From Rubrobacter taiwanensis (GTDB lineage Bacteria; Actinomycetota; Rubrobacteria; Rubrobacterales; Rubrobacteraceae): a DNA stretch of 64,000 nt. The notes beneath the pieces were generated by a model. That model did not search any database. It was not told where the DNA came from and saw only the letters and a program-made list of their open reading frames with translations. Each line of letters starts with the position of its first letter. The first letter of the stretch is position 1. The stretch is taken from NCBI RefSeq assembly GCF_004337705.1, contig NZ_SKBU01000031.1, positions 1-64,000 of the forward strand, in the 5' to 3' direction. Below are positions 8,144 to 15,873 of this stretch, piece by piece. The translations under genes and the position numbers were made by a program.

Positions 8144-9058
8144 GTGAGGGTGGAGAGATCCGAACTCTCGGTCCCGGCCTCCAGGCCGGACATGATCGGA
8201 AAGGCCCTCGCCACCGGAGCGGACGTGGTCTTCCTGGATCTGGAGGACTCGGTCGCGCCGGACGAGAAGGAGGAGGCCCGCGCGAACGTGATCCGGGCGA
8301 TGCGGGAGCTGGACTGGGGCGGGCGGCCCGCCGCCTACCGCATCAACGCGCTCGACACGCCGTTCTTCTACCGGGACCTCATAGAGGTCGCCGAGGGGGC
8401 GGGTGAGAGGCTGGGGCTGATCCTCATCCCCAAGGTGGACCGGCCGGAAGACCTGTACGCCGTGGACGTGCTGCTCGCCGGCGTGGAGCGCCGCCTGGGG
8501 CTGGAGGTGGGGAAGATAAGGCTGGAGGCCCAGATAGAGACCGCGCGGGGTCTGGCGAACGCGGATGCGATAGCCCGCGCCACATCCCGGCTGGAGACGC
8601 TCATCTTCGGTCCCGGGGACTACGCAGCCAGCGTGCGCATGCCGCTAGAGAACATCGGAATGGCCGGCGAGTGGGACGAGCTCTACCCCGGACACCGCTT
8701 CCACTACGCGATGCACCGCATCGTGGTCGCCGCCCGCGCCGCGGGCGTCAAAGCGGTGGACGGTCCCTACGCGGACTACCGGGACCCCGACGGGCTCAGG
8801 AGATCCTGCCAGATCGCGCGCTCTTTAGGCTTCGACGGCAAGTGGTGCATTCACCCGGCCCAGATCGGGGTCGTCAACGAGGTCTTCTCACCCACGCGGC
8901 GGGAGCTGGAGTGGGCCCGGAAGGTGGTCGCCGCCTACGAGGAGGCGAAGGCCGCCGGGAGCGGGGCGGTGAGCGTGGACGGCCGGATGGTGGACGCCGC
9001 TAACATCCGCATGGCGCAGAACGCCCTGGATTTGGCCCGCGCGGCCGGGATGCTGTAG
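8144..9058 (+). CDS. HpcH/HpaI aldolase, CitE / malyl-CoA lyase-like
   Basis: 304 residues from GTG 8144 (GGGAGGGGAGAGC upstream; an ATG at 8129 is possible but has a poor site). The family cleaves or condenses CoA esters such as citryl-, malyl- or citramalyl-CoA in a TIM barrel. Family motifs are present: SRPDMIGKALATGADVVFLD near 13-32, LEDSVAPDEK near 33-42, the metal-ligand glutamate in QIETARG near 133 and the aspartate in FGPGDYAAS near 157, plus KWCIHPAQI near 235. Following glcDEF at 30 bases suggests a part in glyoxylate metabolism: malyl-CoA lyase joins glyoxylate and acetyl-CoA or the reverse. The exact CoA substrate cannot be read from sequence. Confidence 0.78.
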   Translation: MRVERSELSVPASRPDMIGKALATGADVVFLDLEDSVAPDEKEEARANVIRAMRELDWGGRPAAYRINALDTPFFYRDLIEVAEGAGERLGLILIPKVDRPEDLYAVDVLLAGVERRLGLEVGKIRLEAQIETARGLANADAIARATSRLETLIFGPGDYAASVRMPLENIGMAGEWDELYPGHRFHYAMHRIVVAARAAGVKAVDGPYADYRDPDGLRRSCQIARSLGFDGKWCIHPAQIGVVNEVFSPTRRELEWARKVVAAYEEAKAAGSGAVSVDGRMVDAANIRMAQNALDLARAAGML

Positions 9059-9106
9059 GCCACCTTACCCTCGACGCGCCTCCCTGATACACTCCCGGAT
9101 GCGGAA

Positions 9107-9147
9107 AAGGGGATGCGGGGACGGCCCCGCGGAGCTCTCATCCCCTT
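9107..9147. other. Nested inverted repeat (stem within a stem)
   Basis: An outer 9-base stem (AAGGGGATG at 9107-9115, CATCCCCTT at 9139-9147) encloses an inner 6-base stem (GCGGGG 9115-9120, CCCCGC 9125-9130) with loop ACGG. It lies 49 bases after the aldolase gene. It may terminate that operon, though no T-run follows, or form leader structure for the next gene. Confidence 0.5.
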
Positions 9148-9157
9148 CGCCGAATGG

Positions 9158-9163
9158 GATAAT
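9158..9163 (+). promoter_or_regulatory. Possible -10 element for the VTT-domain gene
   Basis: GATAAT lies 29 bases before the preferred TTG start at 9192. No convincing -35 sequence is seen at the expected distance. It supports the downstream start over the ATG at 9099, which would place the start inside the preceding hairpin. Confidence 0.3.
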
Positions 9164-9191
9164 CTTTCACGCAGGATGGAAGCGAGCGCAG

Positions 9192-9944
9192 TTGGCCCGC
9201 AGTAAGAACTCCCTGACCCCGCCTGGTCCGGTGAAGCTCCCGGCGCGCACGGTGCGCTGGATCCGGTTCGCGCTGCTGGTGGCGGTCGCCGCGTTCTTCG
9301 GGCTCGTCTACCTCATCTCCGACGGTTTCCGGGAGGAGTTCAACCGGGCGCTCGTGATCCTGGGCCGGGGCGACATAGACGGCCTGCGGGACTACATCCT
9401 CTCCTACGGCCTCTGGGCCCCGGTGGCCTCCAGCTTCCTGATGGTGCTGCAGGCCATCGCGGCTCCGGTGCCGTCGTTTATCATAACCTTCGCCAACGGG
9501 CTGGCGTTCGGGACGTTCTGGGGCTGGATGCTGAGCCTCTTCGGCCACACGCTGGCCGCCGCGGTCTGCTTCTGGATCTCGCGCGCCCTGGGCCGGGTGC
9601 CGGTGGAGATCCTGGTCGGCAAGGCCGGACTTCAGTCCGCCGACCGCTGGTTCGCCCGGTGGGGCACCTACGCCGTGTTCGCCGGGCGGCTCATCCCCGG
9701 TATCTCGTTTGATGTCATCTCCTACGCGGCGGGCCTCACCCGCATGCGCTTCTCCAGCTTCCTCCTCGCCACGGCGCTCGGGATCGCGCCCCAGACGCTC
9801 TTCTACTCCTTCCTGGGGCGCCAGGCCCCGGAGTACGTGGGGCTGTTTATGGTCTTCTCGGTGGTCGTGGTGGCCGGGGTCGTGGGGACGGCGGTCTACC
9901 GGCGCCGGAAACGGCGCCGGAAGCCCAGGTACGACCTGCTCTAG
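9192..9944 (+). CDS. TVP38/TMEM64 (VTT/DedA-like) membrane protein
   Basis: 250 residues from a TTG at 9192; an in-frame ATG at 9099 would add 31 residues that overlap a hairpin and look non-coding. Five or so hydrophobic helices are visible, with the VTT (SNARE-associated) domain core in the middle: FANGLAFGTFWGWMLSLFGH followed by a membrane helix, then FAGRLIPGISFDVISYAAGL, matching the family F..R..P.....S..AG pattern. The C-terminus is a basic RRRKRRRK tail, probably cytoplasmic. Related proteins are lipid scramblases or carrier-lipid flippases; no specific substrate can be given. The stop codon overlaps the stop of the convergent DNA glycosylase gene within CTAG. Confidence 0.8.
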   Translation: MARSKNSLTPPGPVKLPARTVRWIRFALLVAVAAFFGLVYLISDGFREEFNRALVILGRGDIDGLRDYILSYGLWAPVASSFLMVLQAIAAPVPSFIITFANGLAFGTFWGWMLSLFGHTLAAAVCFWISRALGRVPVEILVGKAGLQSADRWFARWGTYAVFAGRLIPGISFDVISYAAGLTRMRFSSFLLATALGIAPQTLFYSFLGRQAPEYVGLFMVFSVVVVAGVVGTAVYRRRKRRRKPRYDLL

Positions 9945-10879
9945 GGCTCCCGGAGCCAGTCCCGCGTCAGATACAGCCAGAAGGCCAGCCCCGCGTACCT
10001 GCCGTAGCGGCGGAACTTCTCCTCGATCTCCTGGTCTTCTGCGGCCTCCACCCCCGCCAGCCGGGCGTAGGTGGGGCGGGTCCAGGAGTCCAGGATGAGC
10101 CGGGAGTAGCGCCCGAGCTGCATCATTATGTGCGCCGCGGCGTACGGGCCGACCCCCGGCAGGGCGAGCAGCCGCCGCGCGACCTCCTCATCGGGCAGCT
10201 CCTCCGGGCCCGCCCGGCCGAGCGCCTCCAGGTCCAGCCCACCCGCGGCGACCGAGCGCGCCAGGCTCATCAGGTAGCGGCCCCGGTACCCGGCGCGCGC
10301 TACGTCCCGGTAGAAGCCCTCCCCGGCCTCCGCCATCGCCGCGGGCGTCGGGAACGCCCGGCCCGCGGGACCGCTCTCCGGCGCTCCGGGGGCCCGCGCT
10401 CCCAGGTGCTCGACCAGCGCGCCGACCATCCTCTCCGTCGCCGACCAGGCGCAGTTGGTGGTGCAGACGGTCTTGACGACCTCCTCGAAGACGGTGGGGC
10501 TCCGGACAATGCGCCCCGCGCCCGTTGCTGCCCACGATAGCTCCGGATCTCCGGCGATGAACCCATAGAACTCCGAGAGGTCCTCGTCCAGCCGCAGCAC
10601 GTGCCGGACGGTCCCCAGGACCTCCGCCCGCTCCCCGGGGCCGGGCGGATCTCCGGCGATGCCGGCGACACCGTAGCCGGGCCTCCCCTCGGAGAGGCGC
10701 ACCGTGCGCGCGCGGCCGCCGGTCACCGGGACCGTGACCTCGAACGTCCAGGACTCCTCGTCCACGCTCATCGGTGGGAGCAGCGTAATGCCGTTGGAGA
10801 TGAACGTCCTCCTCAGGTCTACCGGCTCCCCGCCCGGCCCGGCGAGCGGGAACTCTGCGGTGTCGGATATCTCTACCAA
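9941..10879 (-). CDS. HhH-GPD DNA glycosylase (AlkA/OGG-like)
   Basis: 312 residues from a TTG at 10879; the same frame stays open upstream, but that part overlaps a better small ORF and is not protein-like. The C-terminal half is an HhH-GPD base-excision domain: hairpin LALPGVGPYAA at about 238-248 and the catalytic aspartate at about 264 in LILDSWTRP. TVCTTNCAWSATERMV near 150 matches helix regions of 8-oxoguanine and 3-methyladenine glycosylases. There is no C-terminal [4Fe-4S] cysteine loop, so it is not an EndoIII/MutY type. The TTG start overlaps the stop of the upstream small ORF (TTGGTAG), suggesting translational coupling. Which damaged base it removes is not decided by the sequence. 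Confidence 0.85.
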   Translation of the reverse strand: MVEISDTAEFPLAGPGGEPVDLRRTFISNGITLLPPMSVDEESWTFEVTVPVTGGRARTVRLSEGRPGYGVAGIAGDPPGPGERAEVLGTVRHVLRLDEDLSEFYGFIAGDPELSWAATGAGRIVRSPTVFEEVVKTVCTTNCAWSATERMVGALVEHLGARAPGAPESGPAGRAFPTPAAMAEAGEGFYRDVARAGYRGRYLMSLARSVAAGGLDLEALGRAGPEELPDEEVARRLLALPGVGPYAAAHIMMQLGRYSRLILDSWTRPTYARLAGVEAAEDQEIEEKFRRYGRYAGLAFWLYLTRDWLREP

Positions 10880-11073
10880 AGGCTGGCACTCTGCTGCCGG
10901 CGGCTTACGGCCCCCGCGCACCGGGGAGCCCGCTGCAGGCTCAGTATCCAGCCTCCGAAGCTTATGCGCCAGCCGCTGCGCACCTGGCGGGCGAGGCGCC
11001 GGTTCTCCGCTTCCCGCAGGAGGTCGCGCTGCCGCTGCTGCCAGATCTCGAACTCCCCCCGATGGTCCTGCAC
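10873..11073 (-). CDS. Small basic protein of unknown function upstream of the glycosylase
   Basis: 66 codons from a GTG at 11073 preceded by AGAGGAGGAAGCG, a strong ribosome site. The first 30 residues (QRQRDLLREAENRRLARQVR) form a charged amphipathic helix like those in short uncharacterised actinobacterial proteins; the rest is basic and ends SLW. Its TAG overlaps the TTG start of the glycosylase by a few bases, so it could be a leader that couples translation. No function is assigned. It competes with a frame giving a longer glycosylase, whose extra residues are low-complexity Pro/Ala/Gly. Confidence 0.55.
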   Translation of the reverse strand: MQDHRGEFEIWQQRQRDLLREAENRRLARQVRSGWRISFGGWILSLQRAPRCAGAVSRRQQSASLW

Positions 11074-11179
11074 CGCTTCCTCCTCTTCCGACGCTTCCGC
11101 AGATGCTTCGATGATACGGGACCGGGCGGATTTCTAAACGGTGTTTTTGCAAGATTTGCGGGGATTTTGCACCCCTCCT

Positions 11180-12337
11180 CTACGGCCGGGCCGCGAGCAC
11201 CGGAACGAGCATCTCCTCCGCCGTCCACCCCCCGTGCCCGCCGCGGTGGACGTCCTTGCGCTGCCCGGGGTAGAAGGCCCAGTTGAGCTGCCAGCCGGGA
11301 CGGGTTACGGCGAGGAGGTCTCCGGTGCGCCGGTAGAAGTCCTCCCGGGCCGGCGGACCGCCGAAGAGCCCCGAACTCCAGGCTTCCGCGGCGGGCATTA
11401 TCTCCGCCGCTTTCTGCAGATGGCGGGCGATCCCGGCTTCCGCACCGTCGAGGACGTACAGGTAACGGGCGGTGCGCTCGCCGGCGGGCGGGGCGGTGAT
11501 CTGGCGCGTGAAGTACGGGTCGCCGTTGAGCAGCACGGCCTTCCGGGGAGAGAGCTCCCGCTGGCCGTGGTCGGCGGTGATCACGAGCGCCGTGTTCTGG
11601 GGGAGGCTCCTGAAGAGCTCTCCGATGGCCCGGTCCACGGCCCGGATCTCATCCCTCGCCCGGCTGCCGCGGGGGCCGTGGAGGTGGCAGGTCCTGTCGT
11701 ACTCCGGCCAGTAGGCTACGGTATAGCCGGGCTCCGCCGCGCACCGCGCGGTCAGGGGCGGGATCTCCCTCAAGCTCCCGTAGGGGATGTACTCCGCCCC
11801 GGCGAAGTGCCAGCGGGTCAGGGCGGTGTTCCGGAACCCGGCGGCGTTGACCGCCCGGCACCGGATTCCGGCCTCCGAGAGGCGGCCGTAGAGGGACGGG
11901 ACGCGCATCAGGCACCCGGTGAGCGGGAGCGGTTCGCCGCGCTCCAGGTTGCGGAAGGAGATCATGTCCGAGACCGCGCCGGCCTCCGGCAGCCACAGGT
12001 TGTACCCCAGCATCCCGGTCTCGGAGGGCGGGGCGGCGGTGTGCAGGGTGGTGAGCGCCGCCGCCGTCGTGGAGGGGAAGACGGAGGTGGCCTCAGCAAG
12101 CCGCATCTCGCCCCGTTCCAGCATCCGGCCGAGCTCCGGCATGTCTCCGGCCTCCAGGTGCCACATGAGCTGGCGGTAGCCCAGGCCGTCCACGATGAAC
12201 AGCACGACCGAGGCCGCGCCGTCCAGCGGCAGGTTGCGGGCGGGCGGGTGTCCGGTCGGAACCCCGAAGTGCTCCGAGATCTCCGAGACCACGTTCAGGA
12301 TGCTGCCACCGCCGTAGTGCGGGCGTACTCTCTCCAC
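11180..12337 (-). CDS. Alkaline-phosphatase superfamily protein (type I phosphodiesterase/nucleotide pyrophosphatase)
   Basis: 385 residues from GTG 12337 (GGGAGAGG upstream). It has the metal and nucleophile landmarks of the phosphodiesterase/nucleotide pyrophosphatase fold: FIVDGLGYRQL with the first metal aspartate near residue 50, nucleophile Thr in FPSTTAAALTTL near 88-99, DEIRAVDRAIGELF in the middle, ITADHGQ with two metal ligands, and HGGWTAEEMLVPVL near the C-terminus. No signal peptide is evident, so it is probably cytoplasmic. Substrate is unknown; phosphonoacetate, nucleotide or sugar-phosphate esters are all used in this family. It is divergent from a DeoR regulator across a 96-base gap that holds an inverted repeat. 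Confidence 0.82.
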   Translation of the reverse strand: MERVRPHYGGGSILNVVSEISEHFGVPTGHPPARNLPLDGAASVVLFIVDGLGYRQLMWHLEAGDMPELGRMLERGEMRLAEATSVFPSTTAAALTTLHTAAPPSETGMLGYNLWLPEAGAVSDMISFRNLERGEPLPLTGCLMRVPSLYGRLSEAGIRCRAVNAAGFRNTALTRWHFAGAEYIPYGSLREIPPLTARCAAEPGYTVAYWPEYDRTCHLHGPRGSRARDEIRAVDRAIGELFRSLPQNTALVITADHGQRELSPRKAVLLNGDPYFTRQITAPPAGERTARYLYVLDGAEAGIARHLQKAAEIMPAAEAWSSGLFGGPPAREDFYRRTGDLLAVTRPGWQLNWAFYPGQRKDVHRGGHGGWTAEEMLVPVLAARP

Positions 12338-12379
12338 CGGAACCTCTCCCGTCTTCGGTCCGGGGGTCAGGATAGCACG

Positions 12380-12411
12380 GCCGCCGGTTATGCTATTTTA
12401 AATCCGGCGGC
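12380..12411. promoter_or_regulatory. Inverted repeat around the deoR promoter region
   Basis: GCCGCCGG and CCGGCGGC form a perfect 8-base inverted repeat separated by 16 AT-rich bases (12388-12403) that include TGCTATTTTAA, a possible -10 for the DeoR gene. A regulator dimer bound here would flank the RNA polymerase site. Autoregulation by the adjacent DeoR protein is the simplest guess. Confidence 0.45.
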
Positions 12412-12433
12412 GAGTGCGGAGGTCTCTGAGAGG

Positions 12434-13204
12434 TTGCTGGCCGAGGAGCGCAGACAGAGGATTCTGGAGGAGTTGGAGCGCAACGGGAGCGTTGCGGTGA
12501 TGGACCTGGCCGGGAGGCTGGGTGTCTCGGACATGACGATCCGGCGGGACCTTGAGGCGCTCGCCGCCCGGCGGCTCTTGCAGAAGGTACACGGCGGGGC
12601 CGTGCCGGTGCGCAAGGCCGCCACCGAGCCGCACTTCACCCACAAGCGCCGCCTAAAGCAGGCCGAGAAGCAGGCCATCGCCCGCGAGGCGCTCAAGCTC
12701 ATAGAGGACGGAGATACGGTGGCCTTTTCGGCCGGGACGACGACCTGGCACATAGCCGCGGCGCTCAAGCGGGCCGGCCGGGACCTCACCTTCATCACCA
12801 ACTCCACCAACATCGCGCTGACGCTGCAGGAGAACGGGTGGGACCAGATCGTGCTCTCCGGCGGCATCTTCCGCACGCCGTCGGACGCGCTCGTGGGGGC
12901 TTACGCCGACCGCACGCTCCGGTCGCTGAACGCTGACATCCTCTTCCTAGGGGTGCACGGCATACATCCCGAGGCCGGGCTCACCACACCGAACATAGCC
13001 GAGGCCGAGACGGACCGGACGATGGTGGAAGCCTCGCGCCGGGTGGTCGTGGTGGGGGACCACTCAAAGCTCGGGGTGGTGGCGCTGGCGAAGATAGCCT
13101 CTCTCAGCGAGGTGGACGCGCTCATAACAGACGAGCGGGCGCCCCGGGACATGCTGCGGAAGATAGGGGATGCCGGGGTGGAGGTGATCGTGGCCCGGCT
13201 GTAG
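12434..13204 (+). CDS. DeoR/GlpR-family transcriptional regulator
   Basis: 256 residues from a TTG at 12434 with GGAGG nine bases upstream, the usual DeoR length. The N-terminal winged helix reads AEERRQRILEELERNG, then LGVSDMTIRRDLEALAARRLL and VHGGAVPV, the standard DeoR signature. The C-terminal DeoR sensor domain binds phosphorylated sugars: IEDGDTVAFSAGTTTWHIA near residue 95, FITNSTNIA, LSGGIFR and VVVVGDHSKLG. The much longer open frame upstream is antisense to the phosphodiesterase and is not part of it. Targets are unknown; the divergent phosphodiesterase and its own gene are candidates because of the inverted repeat. Confidence 0.88.
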   Translation: MLAEERRQRILEELERNGSVAVMDLAGRLGVSDMTIRRDLEALAARRLLQKVHGGAVPVRKAATEPHFTHKRRLKQAEKQAIAREALKLIEDGDTVAFSAGTTTWHIAAALKRAGRDLTFITNSTNIALTLQENGWDQIVLSGGIFRTPSDALVGAYADRTLRSLNADILFLGVHGIHPEAGLTTPNIAEAETDRTMVEASRRVVVVGDHSKLGVVALAKIASLSEVDALITDERAPRDMLRKIGDAGVEVIVARL

Positions 13205-13214
13205 GTGCTCTGGC

Positions 13215-14114
13215 CTACCCGAGCCCCAGAACCCCCTTGGCGACGTAGGTGGCTATCTTCGGGTTCTCCTGCAGGCGGCGGGTGGAGTACTCGTACCACT
13301 GCCGGCCGTAGGGGACGTAGACCCGCATCCGCTGGCCGGACTCGACCAGGATGGTGCGCAGCTCCTCGTCCACCCCGAGCAGCATCTGGAACTCGTACTC
13401 ATCCGGGGACAGCCCCAGGCGGTGGATGATCCTCAGCGCGTGCCACACCAGGTACTCGTCGTGGGTCGCTATGCCGACGTAGCAGCCCTCTTCCATCAGG
13501 CGCTCCAGCAGCAGGATGTAGTTCTGCCGCACGACGTCGAAGTCTTTGTACGCTAGGCGGCGCGGCTCGTCGTAGATGCCCTTGCAGAGCCTGACCGAGA
13601 CCTTGTGCTCCGCCAGCCGTTCGACGTCTTCGAGGCTCCGCCTGAGGTACGCCTGGATGACCGCCCCCACGTTCCCGTAGCGCCGGTGCATCTCCAGCAC
13701 CAGGTCCAGGGTTGCGGAGGTGTAGGGGGAGTCCTCCATGTCCACGCGCACGAAGCGGCCGTGGGCTGCGGCGGAGATGAGGATCTCCTCCAGGTTCGCC
13801 CGGCACAGCTCCTCGTCCAGCGCCAGCCCCAGCGCCGTGAGCTTGACCGAGATGCCGGACTCAAGGCCGTGCTCGTCCAGCGCTTCGAGCACCCGCTTGT
13901 ACTCGTTCAGGGTCTCGATGGCCTGGCTCTTGTGCCGGATCCCCTCACCGAGTACGTCCACCGTGGCCTTGCATCCCCGCTCGTTCAGCTCCCGGATTGT
14001 GGCCAGGGCGTCCTCCAGAGTGGACCCGGCGATGTAGCGGCTGGAGATCTTCCGCACGATGGGGCGCGGGATCACCCTGACAGACTCGGCCAGCGCTCTG
14101 TCTATGATGCCCAC
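13215..14114 (-). CDS. Proline dehydrogenase (monofunctional, FAD)
   Basis: 299 residues from GTG 14114, typical of single-domain PRODH enzymes, which oxidise L-proline to pyrroline-5-carboxylate and reduce FAD then quinone. Barrel motifs are in place: GISVKLTALGLALD near 88, VDMEDSPYT near 122 (FAD site), QAYLRR near 158, RLCKGIYDE near 177, GIATHDEYLV near 218, and the substrate-binding tail YVPYGRQWYEYSTRRLQENP, where the paired arginines bind proline carboxylate. No P5C dehydrogenase is adjacent; the aldehyde dehydrogenases elsewhere in the window look like aminoaldehyde enzymes. It follows pckA on the same strand by 41 bases and converges with deoR, 10 bases apart. Confidence 0.9.
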   Translation of the reverse strand: MGIIDRALAESVRVIPRPIVRKISSRYIAGSTLEDALATIRELNERGCKATVDVLGEGIRHKSQAIETLNEYKRVLEALDEHGLESGISVKLTALGLALDEELCRANLEEILISAAAHGRFVRVDMEDSPYTSATLDLVLEMHRRYGNVGAVIQAYLRRSLEDVERLAEHKVSVRLCKGIYDEPRRLAYKDFDVVRQNYILLLERLMEEGCYVGIATHDEYLVWHALRIIHRLGLSPDEYEFQMLLGVDEELRTILVESGQRMRVYVPYGRQWYEYSTRRLQENPKIATYVAKGVLGLG

Positions 14115-14155
14115 GGCTGGATTCTACCACCGGAGGGGACCACGCCCACCGGGGC

Positions 14156-15754
14156 TCAGTCCTTCGGACCGGCCTTCCTCACCTCTTCGCTCACCTCTTC
14201 CTCAAACCTCCGGAAGTTCTCCCGGAAGCGGGCGGCCAGCCGCTTCGCCTGCTCGTCGTAGGCCTCCCTGTCCGGCCAGGTCTCCCGCGGGTTCAGAACC
14301 TCTTCCGGCACCCCGGGTACCCGCAGCGGGACCTTGAGCCCGAAGTGCGGGTCGGTGCGCGTCTCGGCCTCCGCCAGCTCGCCGGAGATGGCCGCCCGCA
14401 CCATCGCTCGCGTATGGGCTATGTCTATGCGCTCCCCCACGCCGTACGGACCGCCCGACCAGCCGGTGTTCACCAGATAGCACCGGACGTTGTGCTCACG
14501 CATCTTCCGCTGCAGCATGCCGGAGTAGGTGGTCGGCGGCAGCGGCAGGAACGGCGCGCCGAAACAGGTGGAGAAGGTGGCCTGCGGCTCGTCCCCGAGC
14601 CCCGCCTCCGTCCCGGCCAGCTTGGCCGTGTAGCCGGAGAGGAAGTAGTAGGCGGCCTGCTCGGGGGAGAGGCGGCTTATGGGCGGCAGCACCCCGAAGG
14701 CGTCGGCGGTGAGGAACAGGATCGCCTTCGGGTGCCCGGCCATGCCCTCGAGCACCGCGCCCTCGATAAACTCCAGCGGGTAGGCCGCGCGCGTGTTCTC
14801 GGTCCTGGAGGCGTCCGTGAAGTCTACCTCGCGCGTACGCTCGTCCACGACGACGTTCTCGACCACGGCCCCGAAGCGGATGGCGTTGTATATCTGAGGC
14901 TCTTTCTCGGGGGAGAGGTCTATGCACTTGGCGTAGCAGCCGCCCTCGAAATTGAAGATGCCACGGTCCGTCCAGCCGTGCTCGTCGTCTCCGATGAGCC
15001 GGCGCTCGGGATCGGCCGAGAGAGAGGTCTTGCCGGTCCCGGAGAGCCCGAAGAAGAGCGCCACATCACCCTCCCGGCCCACGTTGGCCGAGCAGTGCAT
15101 CGGGAAGACGCCGTGCTCGACGGGCAAGACGAAGTTCAGCACGGTGAAGATGCTCTTCTTTATCTCCCCGGCGTACTCCGTACCGCAGATCAAGACCACC
15201 CGCTTCTCGAAGTCCACCCCCACGAAGACGTCGGAGTTGGTGCCGTCCCTATCCGGGTCGGTGCGGAAGCCCGGGGCCGAGACGACCGTCCAGTCCGGCT
15301 CGAAGCTCTCCAGCTCCTCCGGGGTGGGCCTGCGGAAGAGCTGGCGGGCGAAGAGCGCGTGCCAGGCCCGCTCGGCGACTATCTGCACGTTCAGGGTGTA
15401 GGCGGGATCGGCCCCGGCGTGAGCGTCCAGCACGAAGATCTCGTCCCGGCTCTCCAGATAGGCCGCCGCCTTCCGCAGAAGGCCGTTGAAGACCTCCTGG
15501 GCTACGGGCCGGTTGACGCTGCCCCAGTCCACCCGATCCCGCGTGGCCCCGTTCTCCACGATGAACTTGTCGTCCGGCGAGCGGCCGGTCCGCTCACCGG
15601 TCTCGGATACCAGCGCGCCGTTCGCAGCCAGAATGCCCTCGCGGCGCCGGATAGCCTCCTCTACCAGCCGGGCGGCGGGCAAGTTCTCATGCACCCGGCC
15701 CGGAGACAGAATCCCCAGCGTCTCCAGCGATCGTTTTCGGGTCAGCGTGTCCAT
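14156..15754 (-). CDS. pckA: Phosphoenolpyruvate carboxykinase (ATP)
   Basis: 532 residues from ATG 15754 (AGGAGAG five bases upstream; a GTG two codons earlier is possible). It converts oxaloacetate and ATP to PEP and CO2, the gluconeogenic step for cells living on acids, amino acids or fats. Landmarks: RSPDDKF near 58, [20 protein letters not shown] with the P-loop [11 protein letters not shown] near 237-247, the kinase-2 aspartates in [10 protein letters not shown], and [12 protein letters not shown] near 321. Length and motifs fit the ATP-dependent class rather than the GTP-dependent enzyme common in many actinobacteria. Surrounding proline and alanine dehydrogenases fit amino-acid-fed gluconeogenesis. 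Confidence 0.96.
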   Translation of the reverse strand: MDTLTRKRSLETLGILSPGRVHENLPAARLVEEAIRRREGILAANGALVSETGERTGRSPDDKFIVENGATRDRVDWGSVNRPVAQEVFNGLLRKAAAYLESRDEIFVLDAHAGADPAYTLNVQIVAERAWHALFARQLFRRPTPEELESFEPDWTVVSAPGFRTDPDRDGTNSDVFVGVDFEKRVVLICGTEYAGEIKKSIFTVLNFVLPVEHGVFPMHCSANVGREGDVALFFGLSGTGKTSLSADPERRLIGDDEHGWTDRGIFNFEGGCYAKCIDLSPEKEPQIYNAIRFGAVVENVVVDERTREVDFTDASRTENTRAAYPLEFIEGAVLEGMAGHPKAILFLTADAFGVLPPISRLSPEQAAYYFLSGYTAKLAGTEAGLGDEPQATFSTCFGAPFLPLPPTTYSGMLQRKMREHNVRCYLVNTGWSGGPYGVGERIDIAHTRAMVRAAISGELAEAETRTDPHFGLKVPLRVPGVPEEVLNPRETWPDREAYDEQAKRLAARFRENFRRFEEEVSEEVRKAGPKD

Positions 15755-15873
15755 TCTCACCTCTCCTGTGCCGATCCGAAGGACAATCTATACCCCGCCC
15801 GCAACGCAGGGAAAACTCAACACCGCAGACGAGGCGGCCTCCAGTCTAGCACGCCCGAGGATGGTAGGTTGTG

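Noticed and set aside
10880-11152. N-terminal extension of the DNA glycosylase frame
   Set aside because: The extra 91 residues are Pro/Ala/Gly/Arg low complexity, have no ribosome site and overlap a small ORF with a strong one; the glycosylase family starts near 10879.
11141-12433. Long open frame upstream of the DeoR protein in the same frame
   Set aside because: Antisense to the phosphodiesterase gene; DeoR proteins are about 255 residues and a suitable TTG start with GGAGG exists at 12434.
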